NCBI RefSeq assembly: GCF_023022965.1
Contig: NZ_CP095462.1
Location: 248,001-312,000 of the forward strand
Source: Ectobacillus sp. JY-23
GTDB taxonomy: Bacteria; Bacillota; Bacilli; Bacillales; Bacillaceae_G
DNA: 64,000 bases
Reading direction: 5' to 3'
Part shown: positions 24,565 through 33,361 of the stretch, piece after piece
Numbering within the stretch: position 1 is the stretch's first letter
How the letters are laid out: every line of letters begins with the position of its first letter
Notes under the pieces: model-generated
Databases searched by the model: none
The model's input: only the letters and a program-made list of their open reading frames with translations
Told to the model about the DNA's origin: nothing
Made by a program: the position numbers and the translations under genes

Positions 24565-25629
24565 TTATAGATTTTGAAATTCTTTAAGTTTTTTAGTAAG
24601 AGCTGTGTAAAAGGCTTCCGGATCGTCAGGGCGAATATGTGCCTTCGTTATTGCTTTTGTAAAGCCATACATGAGCTTAGCCTGTTGTGGTGTATAAAAT
24701 TCAATTTCGAATGCGGGTTTCTCACGAATAAAATCAGGTGCTAAGCCATCAAATACTGTTTTTTCTTCTTGCTTGGACAAACGTTCCGGTCCGTCGTAAC
24801 GCACGATTTGTTTGATTTCAGAAAGGGGAACAGTCAGCCTTTTAGTTAGACCCACCTGCAGGTGAAGTGTATGTTGTGTAATCGTAAACGGGCACAAACG
24901 CGTAGCTTGTATTTGTGCTAGGAAAAACAAAACGGTGTATACATTTAGTACTAACGTTACGATAGATAGAACAGGACTGATGCTGTGAAGGATAAAGTGC
25001 AGTCCAACTGTTTCAATTACCATCGCATGAATTAGCATAACATATAGTGCAATCATACTGGTTTTTTGATGATACGTAAATTGAAGCGGTGCTGGCGATA
25101 CAGCTTTTCGCCAAGAAAATAAACTATAATACACCATAGCTAATTCTGCGTAATACACATCTAGTATCCGAGAAGATTTTAAGTGTGCGGCAGAGGAGGA
25201 TTCTAGTCGTTGCTCAAATGTTAATGTATTCGTTTGTGACTTAAAACTCCTTATAACACGAGGGATTTTGGTAATAATTTTGTATAAAATGTATAGTTCT
25301 AATAGGAGAAACGCGCCCTCTCCTGCAAATAAAATATACCTGAGAAAAGAATAAGATGTAAGGTGATGAGCAGGAATAATAAGATGAGCGATACCATAGC
25401 CAACAATTGCAACAAGGGGAATATATTTTAACGAATATCGTTTTCGTATAACAAAGAAGTACGTGAGTAAAGGGATAACAACAATAAAGTCAAGGAGAGA
25501 ACCAACGGCAACTGCGGGTGTAACAGGTTGAAGCGCTTCTAATTGATAAACGAGAATGTTAGAGCTAACAATGAGAACCGTGAACGCTGCGAACCAACAT
25601 AGTTTTTTTATAGATAAAGAGCTTGTCAT
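24565..25629 (-). CDS. polytopic membrane protein of unknown function
   Basis: A 354-residue protein with about seven or eight TM helices in two groups, the first at residues 5-125 and the second around 190-260. A cytosolic C-terminal domain follows (PFTITQHTLHLQVGLTKRL, VPLSEIKQIVRYDGPERL), which resembles a PH-like or bPH domain. Similar Bacillus proteins are often labelled beta-carotene 15,15'-monooxygenase, a label I see no sequence support for. ATG 25629 is chosen because AAGGAGGTACACT lies just upstream; nine earlier in-frame codons are excluded. The IS is inserted just downstream. Confidence 0.65.
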   Translation of the reverse strand: MTSSLSIKKLCWFAAFTVLIVSSNILVYQLEALQPVTPAVAVGSLLDFIVVIPLLTYFFVIRKRYSLKYIPLVAIVGYGIAHLIIPAHHLTSYSFLRYILFAGEGAFLLLELYILYKIITKIPRVIRSFKSQTNTLTFEQRLESSSAAHLKSSRILDVYYAELAMVYYSLFSWRKAVSPAPLQFTYHQKTSMIALYVMLIHAMVIETVGLHFILHSISPVLSIVTLVLNVYTVLFFLAQIQATRLCPFTITQHTLHLQVGLTKRLTVPLSEIKQIVRYDGPERLSKQEEKTVFDGLAPDFIREKPAFEIEFYTPQQAKLMYGFTKAITKAHIRPDDPEAFYTALTKKLKEFQNL

Positions 25630-25825
25630 AGTGTACCTCCTTACGTGTATTTTCACTATATTTATAGTATATACTGTAAAGTGAATGTTTTATATTGGAA
25701 AAAGGTGATGTTTGTGATAAATATTTGTAATTTAATGGTATAATTAGGTTGGAAATAACACGAGAAATACTCATTAACATCGTATATGAAAGATGAATGA
25801 AGCAAGACGCGGGAGGTTGAGAGGT

Positions 25826-26725
25826 TTGTTTATTACAGCTGAACACATAAGGAAAAGCTATGGAGAGCAGCTTGTTTTACAAGATGTTAGTTTTGCTGTG
25901 AAAGAGGGAGAGACGGTTGGGTTACTTGGACCGAATGGTTCTGGTAAAACGACCATTATTCGATTGTTAAATGGCGTTATTGATGCAGATGGAGGCAGCA
26001 TCCTTGTTGGAAATTGGAATCCTGTTACAAACGGACATGAAATTCGGCGCATGAGTGGTATTTTAACGGAAAGTGCGGGCTTATATTACGAGCTGAGTGG
26101 ACTTGAAAACTTGAAATTTTTTGCAAAGCTATACGGAATGTATGACGAAAGAAGAATACAAATGCTATTAGAAGAATTTCAGTTAGCGAATCATCAGCAT
26201 AAAAAGGTCGGAACATACAGCACCGGGATGAAGCGGCGCCTCGGGATGATTAAATCCATTTTGCATAGACCATCTTTATTGTTTTTAGATGAACCAACAA
26301 ATGGATTGGACCCAGAAGGCATTCAGCTTGTTATGCAGTATATTCGTAGGCTTAGCAAGGAAGAGGGCACGACTATTTTGATTTGCTCACATATTTTGCA
26401 TCAAATGGAGACGGTGTGCGATACATATTTATTCTTGGAGCAAGGACGCATTTTGGAAAGTGGTACAAAATCTGAGCTGGAAGCACGTCATGTGCAGCAA
26501 ATTAGCGTTAAAGTTGAAACTGGCTTGGCTGGGTCAGGACAATATGCTGGCTATTCGTACGAAAGAGTAAATCATGAAACAGTGCGTTTCGAGTTACCAA
26601 GTAAAGATGCAATTACGAACTTGCTTGCTGCTTTGACAAAGGAAACATGGGTACATCAGGTGGAAATTGAAAATCGTGATTTAGAATCGTTGTATTTTGC
26701 AATCAGGAGGGGAAAACATGAATAG
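25826..26725 (+). CDS. ABC transporter ATP-binding protein (NatA-like)
   Basis: A 299-residue ATPase: Walker A GPNGSGKTTIIRLLNG, signature YSTGMKRRLGMIKS, Walker B LLFLDEPTNGLDPEG, and the H-loop ICSHILHQ. An accessory C-terminal part of about 80 residues is typical of NatA/DrrA-type ATPases that drive export. TTG 25826 is chosen because GGGAGG lies nine bases upstream and it gives MFITAEHIRKSYGEQ; an ATG at 25793 is possible but weakly supported. It overlaps the permease gene by 8 bp. The pair is divergent from the membrane gene at 24565. Confidence 0.85.
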   Translation: MFITAEHIRKSYGEQLVLQDVSFAVKEGETVGLLGPNGSGKTTIIRLLNGVIDADGGSILVGNWNPVTNGHEIRRMSGILTESAGLYYELSGLENLKFFAKLYGMYDERRIQMLLEEFQLANHQHKKVGTYSTGMKRRLGMIKSILHRPSLLFLDEPTNGLDPEGIQLVMQYIRRLSKEEGTTILICSHILHQMETVCDTYLFLEQGRILESGTKSELEARHVQQISVKVETGLAGSGQYAGYSYERVNHETVRFELPSKDAITNLLAALTKETWVHQVEIENRDLESLYFAIRRGKHE

Positions 26726-27545
26726 GACGGTAATCTGGACGATTGCAAAAAAAGACATGAAGGCCATTACGTCCAATAGTCAGATTTGGCTGGGGATGGT
26801 TCTGTTGCCGTTTATTGTATGCGTCATTTTGCCGCTTGTATTAACCCTAACGGCGAAATACGCACCCATTGATAAAGATATTGAAATGTTTGTGAAAACG
26901 ATTATGGGCGCTTTACCGCAAGGTGAAACAAGGCAGATGCTAGAAGAATTACCGAGTATGAATCATCAAATTGTATATGTGATGACAAATTATATGCTTG
27001 GTTCCTTGTTTTTGTTGATTCCGTGTCTTAACGCCATGATGGTCGCCGCCAACAGCTTTGTAGGCGAAAAGGAGCGTCGTACACTAGAGAGTCTTTTGTT
27101 TGCGCCAATTAGAATAAAGGAGCTATTTATCGGAAAAGTGTTGTCTGCATTCATTCCGGCAGTTTTGATTTCCTTTGTAAGCTTTCTGTTATTCGGTATA
27201 GTCATTACATTGGCGACGATAGGTATGTTTGAGTCGCGTATCTTTCCAAATGCAAATTGGCTGCTCCTTGTATTTTGGGTAGCACCCCTTGTGGCTTTGC
27301 TAACAATTTTAATTAACGTATTAATATCGGCACGTGTACAAAGTTTTCAGGCAGCACAGCAGCTCGGTAGTACTGTTGTCATTCCAATCATTGCTTTAGT
27401 TGTTGCACAGGCGACTGGGCTATTACTATTAAATCCCGTCATATTATTCATTATAGGAGTGGTTTTATTGGTCGGAAATATCTTTGTATTAAATAAAATT
27501 GCCAAGTACAACAATCGAAATACCTTATTTGAAAAACAAATGTGA
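26718..27545 (+). CDS. ABC-2 type permease
   Basis: A 275-residue permease with six TM helices and a large extracellular loop after TM1 (residues about 45-90, APIDKDIEMFVKTIMG). The segment NSFVGEKERRTLESLLFAPI is the classic ABC-2 permease motif that contacts the ATPase. It pairs with the ATPase gene upstream (overlap of 8 bp; AGGAGGGG lies inside that gene). The role is probably sodium, drug or peptide export, by analogy with NatB-type pairs. A terminator follows within 25 bp. Confidence 0.83.
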   Translation: MNRTVIWTIAKKDMKAITSNSQIWLGMVLLPFIVCVILPLVLTLTAKYAPIDKDIEMFVKTIMGALPQGETRQMLEELPSMNHQIVYVMTNYMLGSLFLLIPCLNAMMVAANSFVGEKERRTLESLLFAPIRIKELFIGKVLSAFIPAVLISFVSFLLFGIVITLATIGMFESRIFPNANWLLLVFWVAPLVALLTILINVLISARVQSFQAAQQLGSTVVIPIIALVVAQATGLLLLNPVILFIIGVVLLVGNIFVLNKIAKYNNRNTLFEKQM

Positions 27546-27564
27546 GCAGGTTGTTTGCTATAAA

Positions 27565-27590
27565 ATAAAAAAGCCATCGTTTGGCTTTTT
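27565..27590. terminator. bidirectional terminator
   Basis: AAAAAAGCC and GGCTTTTTT pair around a 7-base loop. It serves the ABC permease on the plus strand and the convergent hydrolase gene on the minus strand. Confidence 0.8.
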
Positions 27591-28441
27591 TATTTTGTAT
27601 TTGGATACATCGCAAAAAACTCATCTATATAAGCAATGAATTCATCAGGTTTTTGACGAAATGGTGCATGAAAGCCTTCTTCAATAATGCGCAGCTCGCT
27701 GTTTGGAAGCAAGCGATCATATGTTTCGCCATCCTGCCATGGCACGCTGCTGTCTTTTCGCCCCCAAACAATGAGGGTTGGAACAGTAAGCTCTTTTGCG
27801 GGAATTTGCAGACGGCGGGAACGTTGTTTATGAAGCTCAATATGATGGGCATTATCGTTACGATTATTGCGAACCTGATTCAAATCATATGCTTTCATAT
27901 CAGAAACAGTAGTAAGCTCGGTGCTGAGATTCGGTTTTTTACTGCCTTTTCCTGTAGTAAGTGTTTCGACTCCTGGTGCATCAGATAAAATTAGATGCGT
28001 TACCGCTTCTGGATAAAGGTAACTTAAATTCATAACAATCTCACCACCCATAGAGTGTCCTAGGGTTGAAAATTTCACGTACCCTAATTTAAGCATAAGT
28101 TTATAATATATATTTGCTTGTGCAGGAAAGGAGTAGCGGAAGTCAGTTGGCTTAGAAGATCTTCCAAACCCTAATATATCAACAGAAATAATGGTAAAAC
28201 GCTTTGCCAAAGCGGGGTAAATTTTTTTGAAGCCGTCAGATGAGCCGCCGTAGCCATGAAGCATTAAAAGCGGCGGCTTGTCGTCCCCAATTTTCTTAAA
28301 GTAAATCGTTTGTCCATCAATGTCCATGATTTTCTCTTCTATCCTAAAGGTTTCCGGGGGTTGTTTGATGCTAGGAGTAGAAGGCGGTGTTTTACAGCCT
28401 ACCATCAGTAAGAGACACAATCCAATCAACCATTTTTTCAC
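27590..28441 (-). CDS. alpha/beta-hydrolase lipoprotein
   Basis: The product has about 283 residues. It has a lipoprotein signal (KKWLIGLCLLLMVGC) and an alpha/beta-hydrolase fold: oxyanion segment LLMLHGYGGSSDGF, nucleophile elbow TLGHSMGGEIV, the acid in VWGRKDSSVPW and the histidine in EEGFHAPF. All three catalytic residues are present. It should be a membrane-anchored esterase or lipase-like enzyme outside the cell. GTG 28441 has GAGGTG six bases upstream; another GTG nine bases earlier overlaps that site. The gene is convergent with the ABC operon. Confidence 0.83.
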   Translation of the reverse strand: MKKWLIGLCLLLMVGCKTPPSTPSIKQPPETFRIEEKIMDIDGQTIYFKKIGDDKPPLLMLHGYGGSSDGFKKIYPALAKRFTIISVDILGFGRSSKPTDFRYSFPAQANIYYKLMLKLGYVKFSTLGHSMGGEIVMNLSYLYPEAVTHLILSDAPGVETLTTGKGSKKPNLSTELTTVSDMKAYDLNQVRNNRNDNAHHIELHKQRSRRLQIPAKELTVPTLIVWGRKDSSVPWQDGETYDRLLPNSELRIIEEGFHAPFRQKPDEFIAYIDEFFAMYPNTK

Positions 28442-28573
28442 AAACTTCACCTCGTGTACACGATATAATTAGCTACAGTTTAGCAGTAAAACAGGTATGT
28501 AAACAAATTTCAGGTTTTAAATGTTTCTTTTTTCTTAGACTGTGCTAAAGCCTAATGTTGATTATTTTCACTT

Positions 28574-28711
28574 GTTGATGGGAGTAAAGGGGTCGAGACT
28601 CCTGCGGGCAAAATGAGTCAAAGGGAGACCCCGCAGGCGCATAGCGCTGAGGAGGTCCCTGACTCCCCGCGGAAAGCGAGCATCTGTAACGGAAATCAGC
28701 AGCAAGCTTTA
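28574..28711 (+). repeat. interspersed GC-rich repeat, divergent copy
   Basis: GTCGAGACTCCTGCGGG, GGGAGACCCCGCAGG, GCGCATAGCGCTGAGGAGG and CCCCGCGGAAAGCGAGCATC in order. These share the core of the repeat at 16.1, 31.4 and 48.8 kb but have a different middle and no conserved outer ends. It resembles a GC-rich intergenic element widely seen in Bacillaceae genomes. It fills much of the gap between the hydrolase and GNAT genes; the remainder (28712-28919) holds no supported gene. Confidence 0.65.
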
Positions 28712-28919
28712 ACGGAGCCTTTCCTTAAGAAACTCTTAAGAAATTCCCTAAATAGATATTAAGATTTATCTCTTACACTACATACATGGTGTTGCTTTAA
28801 AAGTAACTTGATAGCGACGCGTGATACACAATTAATAATGTGCTGTTCTAGAAAGAGGTGTTTAGCAAAATATGGAGAATTAAAGATAGGTTGTCGAAAA
28901 AAGAAGGGAGAAATTATCT

Positions 28920-29381
28920 ATGCAATTATCGCTGCAACCTATGACGAAAGAGACATTTCAAGTATTTTTACAGGAAGAAATTCAAAGCTACGCCCAAAGT
29001 ATTGCCAAAAGCATGTTGTTGACGGAGGAGCAAGCTTTGCAGCGCTCGAAAGAACAAATCAATAAGTTATTACCAGATGGCCACCTGACAAAGCATCATT
29101 ATTTATTTGATGTAGTGGGTGAAAAACAGGTTGGGAATGTATGGGTTTTTCTGGATCAAGAGAAAAAAAGAGCGTTTTTATACAACATTCGATTAGTAGA
29201 AGAAGAACGGGGAAAAGGTTATGGCCGCATGACCATGACTTTGCTAGAAGAATGGGTAAAAGAACAAGGTATGATGCATTTAGCGCTACATGTGTTTTCT
29301 TATAACACGGTTGCTCGTAATTTGTATGAAAGCCTTGGTTTTGAAGTAGCAAGTTTAAATATGTTAAAGACATTGTCGTAA
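28920..29381 (+). CDS. GNAT-family N-acetyltransferase
   Basis: The 153-residue protein has an N-terminal LQPMTKETFQVFLQEEI, a beta-strand GEKQVGNVWVFLD, motif A YNIRLVEEERGKGYGRMTM (RGKGYG binds acetyl-CoA pyrophosphate) and motif B HVFSYNTVARNLYESLGFEV. This is the standard GNAT layout, with the common N-AR-LYE-LGF C-terminal pattern. It acetylates an unknown amine in the cytosol. A purine-rich AAGGGAGAAATTATCT site precedes the ATG. The gene runs directly into the LolD/MacB-like ABC operon, 19 bp away, and may be co-transcribed. Confidence 0.83.
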   Translation: MQLSLQPMTKETFQVFLQEEIQSYAQSIAKSMLLTEEQALQRSKEQINKLLPDGHLTKHHYLFDVVGEKQVGNVWVFLDQEKKRAFLYNIRLVEEERGKGYGRMTMTLLEEWVKEQGMMHLALHVFSYNTVARNLYESLGFEVASLNMLKTLS

Positions 29382-29400
29382 ATAGAAGGGAGTAGTATGC

Positions 29401-30093
29401 ATGATTGAAATGAAACATATATCACATTCTTTTCGCATTGGAAGAAAAGGAAAAGAACAAATCATTTCTGTATTACGAGAGGTTTCGTTAACGATACATA
29501 AAGGTGAAGTTGTGACGATTGTCGGCAAAAGTGGATCGGGGAAATCGACCCTGCTAAATTTACTTTCCGGATTTATTTCTCCTGATACGGGTTCTATTCG
29601 CATTGACGGGACAGATGTGACGAAGTTTAATGAAAAGCAGTGGGCCAAGTTTCGTTTGGACCATTTTGGTTTTATCTTTCAAAATTTTCAGTTGATCCCT
29701 GGTTTAACCGCCTATGAAAATATTGAATTACCGCTTACATTAAAAGGGATGACAAATCGAAAGGAACGTGTAACCGAAATTTTAGAACGTGTCGGTTTGA
29801 CGGAGGTACAAGATCATTTTCCAAACGAACTTTCAGGCGGACAGCAACAGCGTGTTAGTATTGCTCGTGCACTCGTGACAAAGCCATCTATCATTTTTGC
29901 AGATGAACCGACGGGCAGTTTGGACTCTGAAACGGAGAAAGAGATTTTAAAGCTCATTCGCGAGTTAAATGAAGAACAAGACATTACATTTGTCATGATT
30001 ACTCATGATGAAGAAGTAGCGTCTATTGGACATCGCAAGTTGCATTTGGCTGACGGTCAGCTTGTAAAGGAGGGTGTTCTTCTTGAAGCTTAA
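29401..30093 (+). CDS. MacB/LolD-type ABC ATPase
   Basis: The 230-residue ATPase has Walker A GKSGSGKSTLLNLLSG, signature LSGGQQQRVSIARAL, Walker B IIFADEPTGSLDSE and H-loop MITHDEEV. The GLTAYENIELPL Q-loop region is characteristic of the MacB/LolD/FtsE group, which works with an FtsX-type permease in mechanotransmission rather than classical transport. Its partner gene starts inside its 3' end. AGGGAGTAGT precedes the ATG. In Bacillus such pairs often act in antimicrobial peptide sensing or cell-envelope stress; no two-component system is adjacent here. Confidence 0.87.
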   Translation: MIEMKHISHSFRIGRKGKEQIISVLREVSLTIHKGEVVTIVGKSGSGKSTLLNLLSGFISPDTGSIRIDGTDVTKFNEKQWAKFRLDHFGFIFQNFQLIPGLTAYENIELPLTLKGMTNRKERVTEILERVGLTEVQDHFPNELSGGQQQRVSIARALVTKPSIIFADEPTGSLDSETEKEILKLIRELNEEQDITFVMITHDEEVASIGHRKLHLADGQLVKEGVLLEA

Positions 30094-31381
30094 AGATCAG
30101 TTAGCATTTGCCGGTAAAAATATGAAGAAAAACAAATTACGTTTATTTATGACGATTTTTGCGACAACTATTGGATGTGCTTTTTTAGTTGTGCTAGCAT
30201 CCATCGGATTCGGGATTCAAAAGAGTGCCACACAGGAAATGCTTTCAACGCAAACCTTAACAGAAGTTAGTATACATGGTAAACAAGATGGTGGTACGTT
30301 TACGCAGGCAGATTTGGATGTATTACGAGCTACAGAAAATATAAAAGCAACTGTATTTAGAGAAGAATTTATGGGGGCAACAGAAGTGCAATGGGAAAGT
30401 CGTACTGGTTTTATGCCCGTTCGATTTTCGGATATGAAAGAAGAAAAAAAATCCAATCTCGAGCTTTCGCAAGGAAGGTTGCCAGAAGCAGCAGATGAAG
30501 TAATTGTTGGATACAATTTTGGCAAAGCTTTATTAAGCGAAGAGGAACGAAAAGCGTTAGAAACTCCTATGTCAGAAAAGCCTGTACAGCCTGAGGGGTA
30601 TACAGGTGAGTTGCTCAATAAAAGTTTTACTCTGACTATAAAGAATCCAAAAGAAGGTACTGAAGATAAAAAAGAATATAAGCTACGTGTTGTAGGGATA
30701 GGAAAAAAACCAGCCAAAGATTGGATGCAGGATGATGCAATCTTGTTACCTGATACAGCAAAAACTGATATTCTATCGTTTCTCCAAAGCAAAGGAGTTA
30801 CAGAACAAGAGTTATTTATGCCGAACTATAAGCTGTATGCAACATCTGTGGATAAGGTGCAGGGCATTACGGAGAGCTTAAAGGAAAAGGGCTTTTATGT
30901 ATACTCTGTCAGTGAAGAGCTGGATCAAATGAACTTGTATTTCACTATTTTTAAAATCGGTCTGATTTTTATTGGTACCATTGCTGTTTTAATTGCTTCT
31001 ATCGGCATTTTCAATACAATGACAATGGCCGTTACTGAAAGAACGCAAGAAATTGGAATTATGAAGTCTTTGGGTGCTGATCCTGGTTTAATTCGTAGAT
31101 TATTTTTAATGGAAAGTGCGTTTATCGGTATCGTTGGATCATTATTTGGTATTTTAATTGCGTATGCGGTAAGCTGGAGTGTGAATATACTTTTACCCAT
31201 CGTGTTACGACAGCTCGGTGAAGCACAAGGAGAAATTGATTTTACGCTATCTTATATTCCAATGAGTCTTGTTTTAATTGCGGTAGGAATTAGTTTATTT
31301 GTTGCGCTGGTTTCCGGATTCCGTCCGGCGCTAAAGGCAACACGAATTAACGTACTGGCTGCACTTCGCCGTGACTTATAG
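30083..31381 (+). CDS. FtsX/MacB-like ABC permease
   Basis: A 432-residue protein with one N-terminal TM (LRLFMTIFATTIGCAFLVVL), an extracellular domain of about 240 residues (MacB_PCD-type), and three C-terminal TMs forming the FtsX domain (IGLIFIGTIAVLIASIGIF, TMAVTERTQEIGIMKSLGA, VLIAVGISLFVALVSGFRP). The TERTQEIGIMKSLGA piece is the conserved FtsX coupling region. TTG 30083 is preferred over the GTG at 30074 because AAGGAGG is then nine bases away. It overlaps the ATPase gene by 11 bp and is followed by a strong terminator. Confidence 0.85.
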   Translation: MKLKDQLAFAGKNMKKNKLRLFMTIFATTIGCAFLVVLASIGFGIQKSATQEMLSTQTLTEVSIHGKQDGGTFTQADLDVLRATENIKATVFREEFMGATEVQWESRTGFMPVRFSDMKEEKKSNLELSQGRLPEAADEVIVGYNFGKALLSEEERKALETPMSEKPVQPEGYTGELLNKSFTLTIKNPKEGTEDKKEYKLRVVGIGKKPAKDWMQDDAILLPDTAKTDILSFLQSKGVTEQELFMPNYKLYATSVDKVQGITESLKEKGFYVYSVSEELDQMNLYFTIFKIGLIFIGTIAVLIASIGIFNTMTMAVTERTQEIGIMKSLGADPGLIRRLFLMESAFIGIVGSLFGILIAYAVSWSVNILLPIVLRQLGEAQGEIDFTLSYIPMSLVLIAVGISLFVALVSGFRPALKATRINVLAALRRDL

Positions 31382-31387
31382 TAACTA

Positions 31388-31415
31388 GCCGCCTCGTAAC
31401 AGGAGGCGGTTTTTC
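31388..31415 (+). terminator. rho-independent terminator
   Basis: GCCGCCTC and GAGGCGGT form a stem around GTAACAG, followed by TTTTTC. It ends the MacB-like ABC operon. Confidence 0.82.
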
Positions 31416-31420
31416 TATTA

Positions 31421-31640
31421 GGCTGTTTTCGCAAACTTTGTTGCGATGTAGCAAGTAGTCGTGAGTGGCTGATTTCCGCTCCAGGGTGCTGGCTTTCCGC
31501 GGGTCGTGCGGTGAGCCTCCTCGACTTACAGCCTGTGAGGTCTCACCTGACCCGCTGCTCCCGCAGGAGTCTCGCACCTTCTGCTTCAACCAACCTGAAA
31601 CAAAGAAACTTATTTAAAAATAGCAATCTTTTAGAAAAAA
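31421..31640 (-). repeat. interspersed GC-rich repeat, inverted copy
   Basis: Starts GGCTGTTTTCGCAAACTTTG and ends AATCTTTTAGAAAA; the core holds GGCTTTCCGCGGGTC, GTGAGGTCTCACCTGACCC and CCGCAGGAGTCTCGCACC. It is the reverse complement of the 16.1 kb copy and parallel to the 48.8 kb copy. It sits between a terminator and the secretion operon. The rest of the gap (31641-31923) holds no supported gene, only a long leader to the next operon. Confidence 0.75.
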
Positions 31641-31923
31641 GCCGTCTATTATAAGCGTAAGAAAGAGGAAGGACAATTCGCTTAATATGTACAGTTTTAT
31701 AAGATACGAACGCTTGTTGGTCAAACATACCATACCTGCTTCTGTCTATTTGAATACAGTTAACATAATAATATTATTGAAAAATGTTACTAGTTTTCTA
31801 TCGTAGAAAGTTATGTCGAGATTTTACGAAAAGAAGCTGTGCTATAAAAGTTGTCTTTGTGGACTGACATGGATATACATAGAGGAAGAAAGGAAGATTT
31901 CTTATAAAGAAGGGAGAACACGC

Positions 31924-32091
31924 ATGAAACAGGAGGAAACGAAAAAATTGAATGCGGAAATCCCAATTGAGCTGAAAAAACGGCTTGATGTGTATTGCAG
32001 TCTGCATGATCGCTTTATTTATCATGTTGTAGCCCGTGCTTTGGAGGAGTATCTGGATAAGCATACCCTGCCGAAAGGAGAACAGCGATGA
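31924..32091 (+). CDS. ribbon-helix-helix protein at the head of the secretion operon
   Basis: A 55-residue protein that reads as a ribbon-helix-helix DNA-binding fold: strand EETKKLNAEIPIEL, helix KKRLDVYCSLHD, and helix FIYHVVARALEEYLDKH. It has AGGGAGAACACGC before the ATG; the open frame extends upstream with no support. The last bases overlap the start of the pilin-like gene (ATGA). Small RHH proteins often act as operon repressors or relaxosome accessory factors (compare MobC-type proteins). Here it may autoregulate the operon. Confidence 0.7.
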   Translation: MKQEETKKLNAEIPIELKKRLDVYCSLHDRFIYHVVARALEEYLDKHTLPKGEQR

Positions 32092-32402
32092 ATACGTACC
32101 GGCGTTTACTAGTGTTTATATTTTTGTTTTGTATCGGATTGGTTCCTCAGTCGGTATGGGCTGCAGATGACCCTACCACAATTGTAAAAAATGTTGCGAA
32201 TGGTCTTATTAATTTTTTTATGGTGGTTGCTCCGTCTATTGGAACGGCAGCTATTATGGCAATGGGTGTGATGTATACGATGTCCACTTCTTCTGGAAAA
32301 AAAGGTGAGTACAAAAAAGGAATGAAAGATACGTTGATTATTGTTGCTGTGGTGATGAGTGCTGGGGTTATTATGAAGTGGTTCTTAAGTTTACTTGGGT
32401 GA
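32088..32402 (+). CDS. VirB2/TrbC-like pilin subunit
   Basis: A 104-residue protein with a Sec signal peptide (RLLVFIFLFCIGLVPQSVWA, cut after AWA), then two hydrophobic helices (NGLINFFMVVAPSIGTAAIM and DTLIIVAVVMSAGVIMKW) separated by a short basic loop (SSGKKGEYKKG). This is the size and topology of VirB2/TrbC-type pilins or related two-TM conjugation proteins. It overlaps the RHH gene upstream by 4 bp and lies 4 bp from the next gene, so it is firmly in the operon. Confidence 0.7.
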   Translation: MNTYRRLLVFIFLFCIGLVPQSVWAADDPTTIVKNVANGLINFFMVVAPSIGTAAIMAMGVMYTMSTSSGKKGEYKKGMKDTLIIVAVVMSAGVIMKWFLSLLG

Positions 32403-32406
32403 CAGA

Positions 32407-32781
32407 ATGGAAGAGAAACAAGAGTATACCATTCCTGGAAATGTAAATGGACAATTTGAAGTGTTACCACATGTGACATTGCGAGATTTACTTTGTTTTG
32501 TTCCATCTCTCTTATTGGATATTCCAATATTCTTGATGCCAATTTCTATGTACATTAAAATCCCAATCATTACAATTACACTCATGGTTTCAGCTGTTCT
32601 TGTGTATGTAAGACCTGTTCGAGAGAACATTCCGTTTTGGCATCATGCGCGGGAGTGTTTGCGTTTTTTTAATAGACAACGAGTGTATTACTATCGAAAG
32701 GAGAGTATATATGTGGAAACGATGGAAACAACGCGGAAAGGAACAGAGCGTCCAAAATCTTATTCCGGTTCGGGCGCTTGA
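32407..32781 (+). CDS. PrgI/TcpE/VirB3-like conjugation membrane protein
   Basis: A 124-residue protein with a soluble N-terminus containing TIPGNVNGQFEVLPHVTLRD, a pair of TM helices (LLCFVPSLLLDIPIFLMPIS and IPIITITLMVSAVLVYVRPV), then a basic tail (HHARECLRFFNRQRVYYYRK). This is the layout of PrgI, TcpE and VirB3 proteins that anchor the VirB4 ATPase to the membrane in Gram-positive conjugation. It overlaps the next gene by 71 bp, unusually long for a real overlap, which suggests tight coupling or that the C-terminal end is less constrained. Confidence 0.65.
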   Translation: MEEKQEYTIPGNVNGQFEVLPHVTLRDLLCFVPSLLLDIPIFLMPISMYIKIPIITITLMVSAVLVYVRPVRENIPFWHHARECLRFFNRQRVYYYRKESIYVETMETTRKGTERPKSYSGSGA

Positions 32782-33361
32782 TGGGGGCATTATTGTAACT
32801 GAGAATTTTCGACTTGTTCAACTCCTTCGCGTCTCTTCTTTCAATTTAGATTTAATGAGTCATCGTGAATTAAATGAGACCATGCAAAAGTACGAGTTGT
32901 TTTTAAGGAGTTTATCATTTCCTCTGCAAACAGCCATTGTTTCACAGCCAGTGGATATGGGGGGCTATATTAAATCACTAGAAGCTAAACAAGCTGAGAG
33001 CACAATGAAGCAGGAATTATTAAAGGGATATATCGCATATGCAAAGGGGATAGAAACGAGTGCGGCTATCATTCAAAGACAGCGCTACGTAATGATGAGC
33101 GAATCCATAGAGGGTACAACGAAGGAGTGCTATGAGAAGGGGATGCTTGTACTTGAGCAAAAGAAAAAGCATGTGAAGACGGGCTTAGAAGAAATAGGTC
33201 TTATGGCACGAGAAGCCAATGACTTAGAGATTGCAAGGTATCTTCATACCTTGTTTAATTACGAAGGGTCACAGCACAGTCCGATTGAACATATCTTTCA
33301 TCCGTATACAACAGGGGGGAACACATATGGTTTTTTCGGGCAAGAAGTTGTCAGAGCTTGA
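32711..33361 (+). CDS. VirB4 N-terminal-like conjugation protein
   Basis: The ATG at 32711 has AAAGGAGAG at good spacing; the frame upstream is excluded. The 216-residue product has LIPVRALDGGIIVTENFRLV, SHRELNETMQKYELFLRSLS and PLQTAIVSQPVDMGGYIKSL. These match the N-terminal, non-ATPase part of VirB4/TraC-type proteins in Gram-positive systems. It then has a helical region up to the C-terminus. Its end overlaps the VirB4 ATPase gene by 35 bp in another frame. The VirB4 function therefore seems split over two genes. Confidence 0.65.
   Translation: MWKRWKQRGKEQSVQNLIPVRALDGGIIVTENFRLVQLLRVSSFNLDLMSHRELNETMQKYELFLRSLSFPLQTAIVSQPVDMGGYIKSLEAKQAESTMKQELLKGYIAYAKGIETSAAIIQRQRYVMMSESIEGTTKECYEKGMLVLEQKKKHVKTGLEEIGLMAREANDLEIARYLHTLFNYEGSQHSPIEHIFHPYTTGGNTYGFFGQEVVRA

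Noticed and set aside
28808-29065. Plus-strand frame before and across the GNAT gene start
   Set aside because: It overlaps the GNAT gene in another frame, and has no ribosome binding site or family pattern.
31813-31923. N-terminal extension of the RHH protein
   Set aside because: The upstream codons have no start support and unlike composition; ATG 31924 has AGGGAG at correct spacing.
32645-32710. Upstream extension of the VirB4 N-terminal-like protein
   Set aside because: It lies fully in the PrgI-like gene in another frame; ATG 32711 has AAAGGAGAG and begins a sensible N-terminus.
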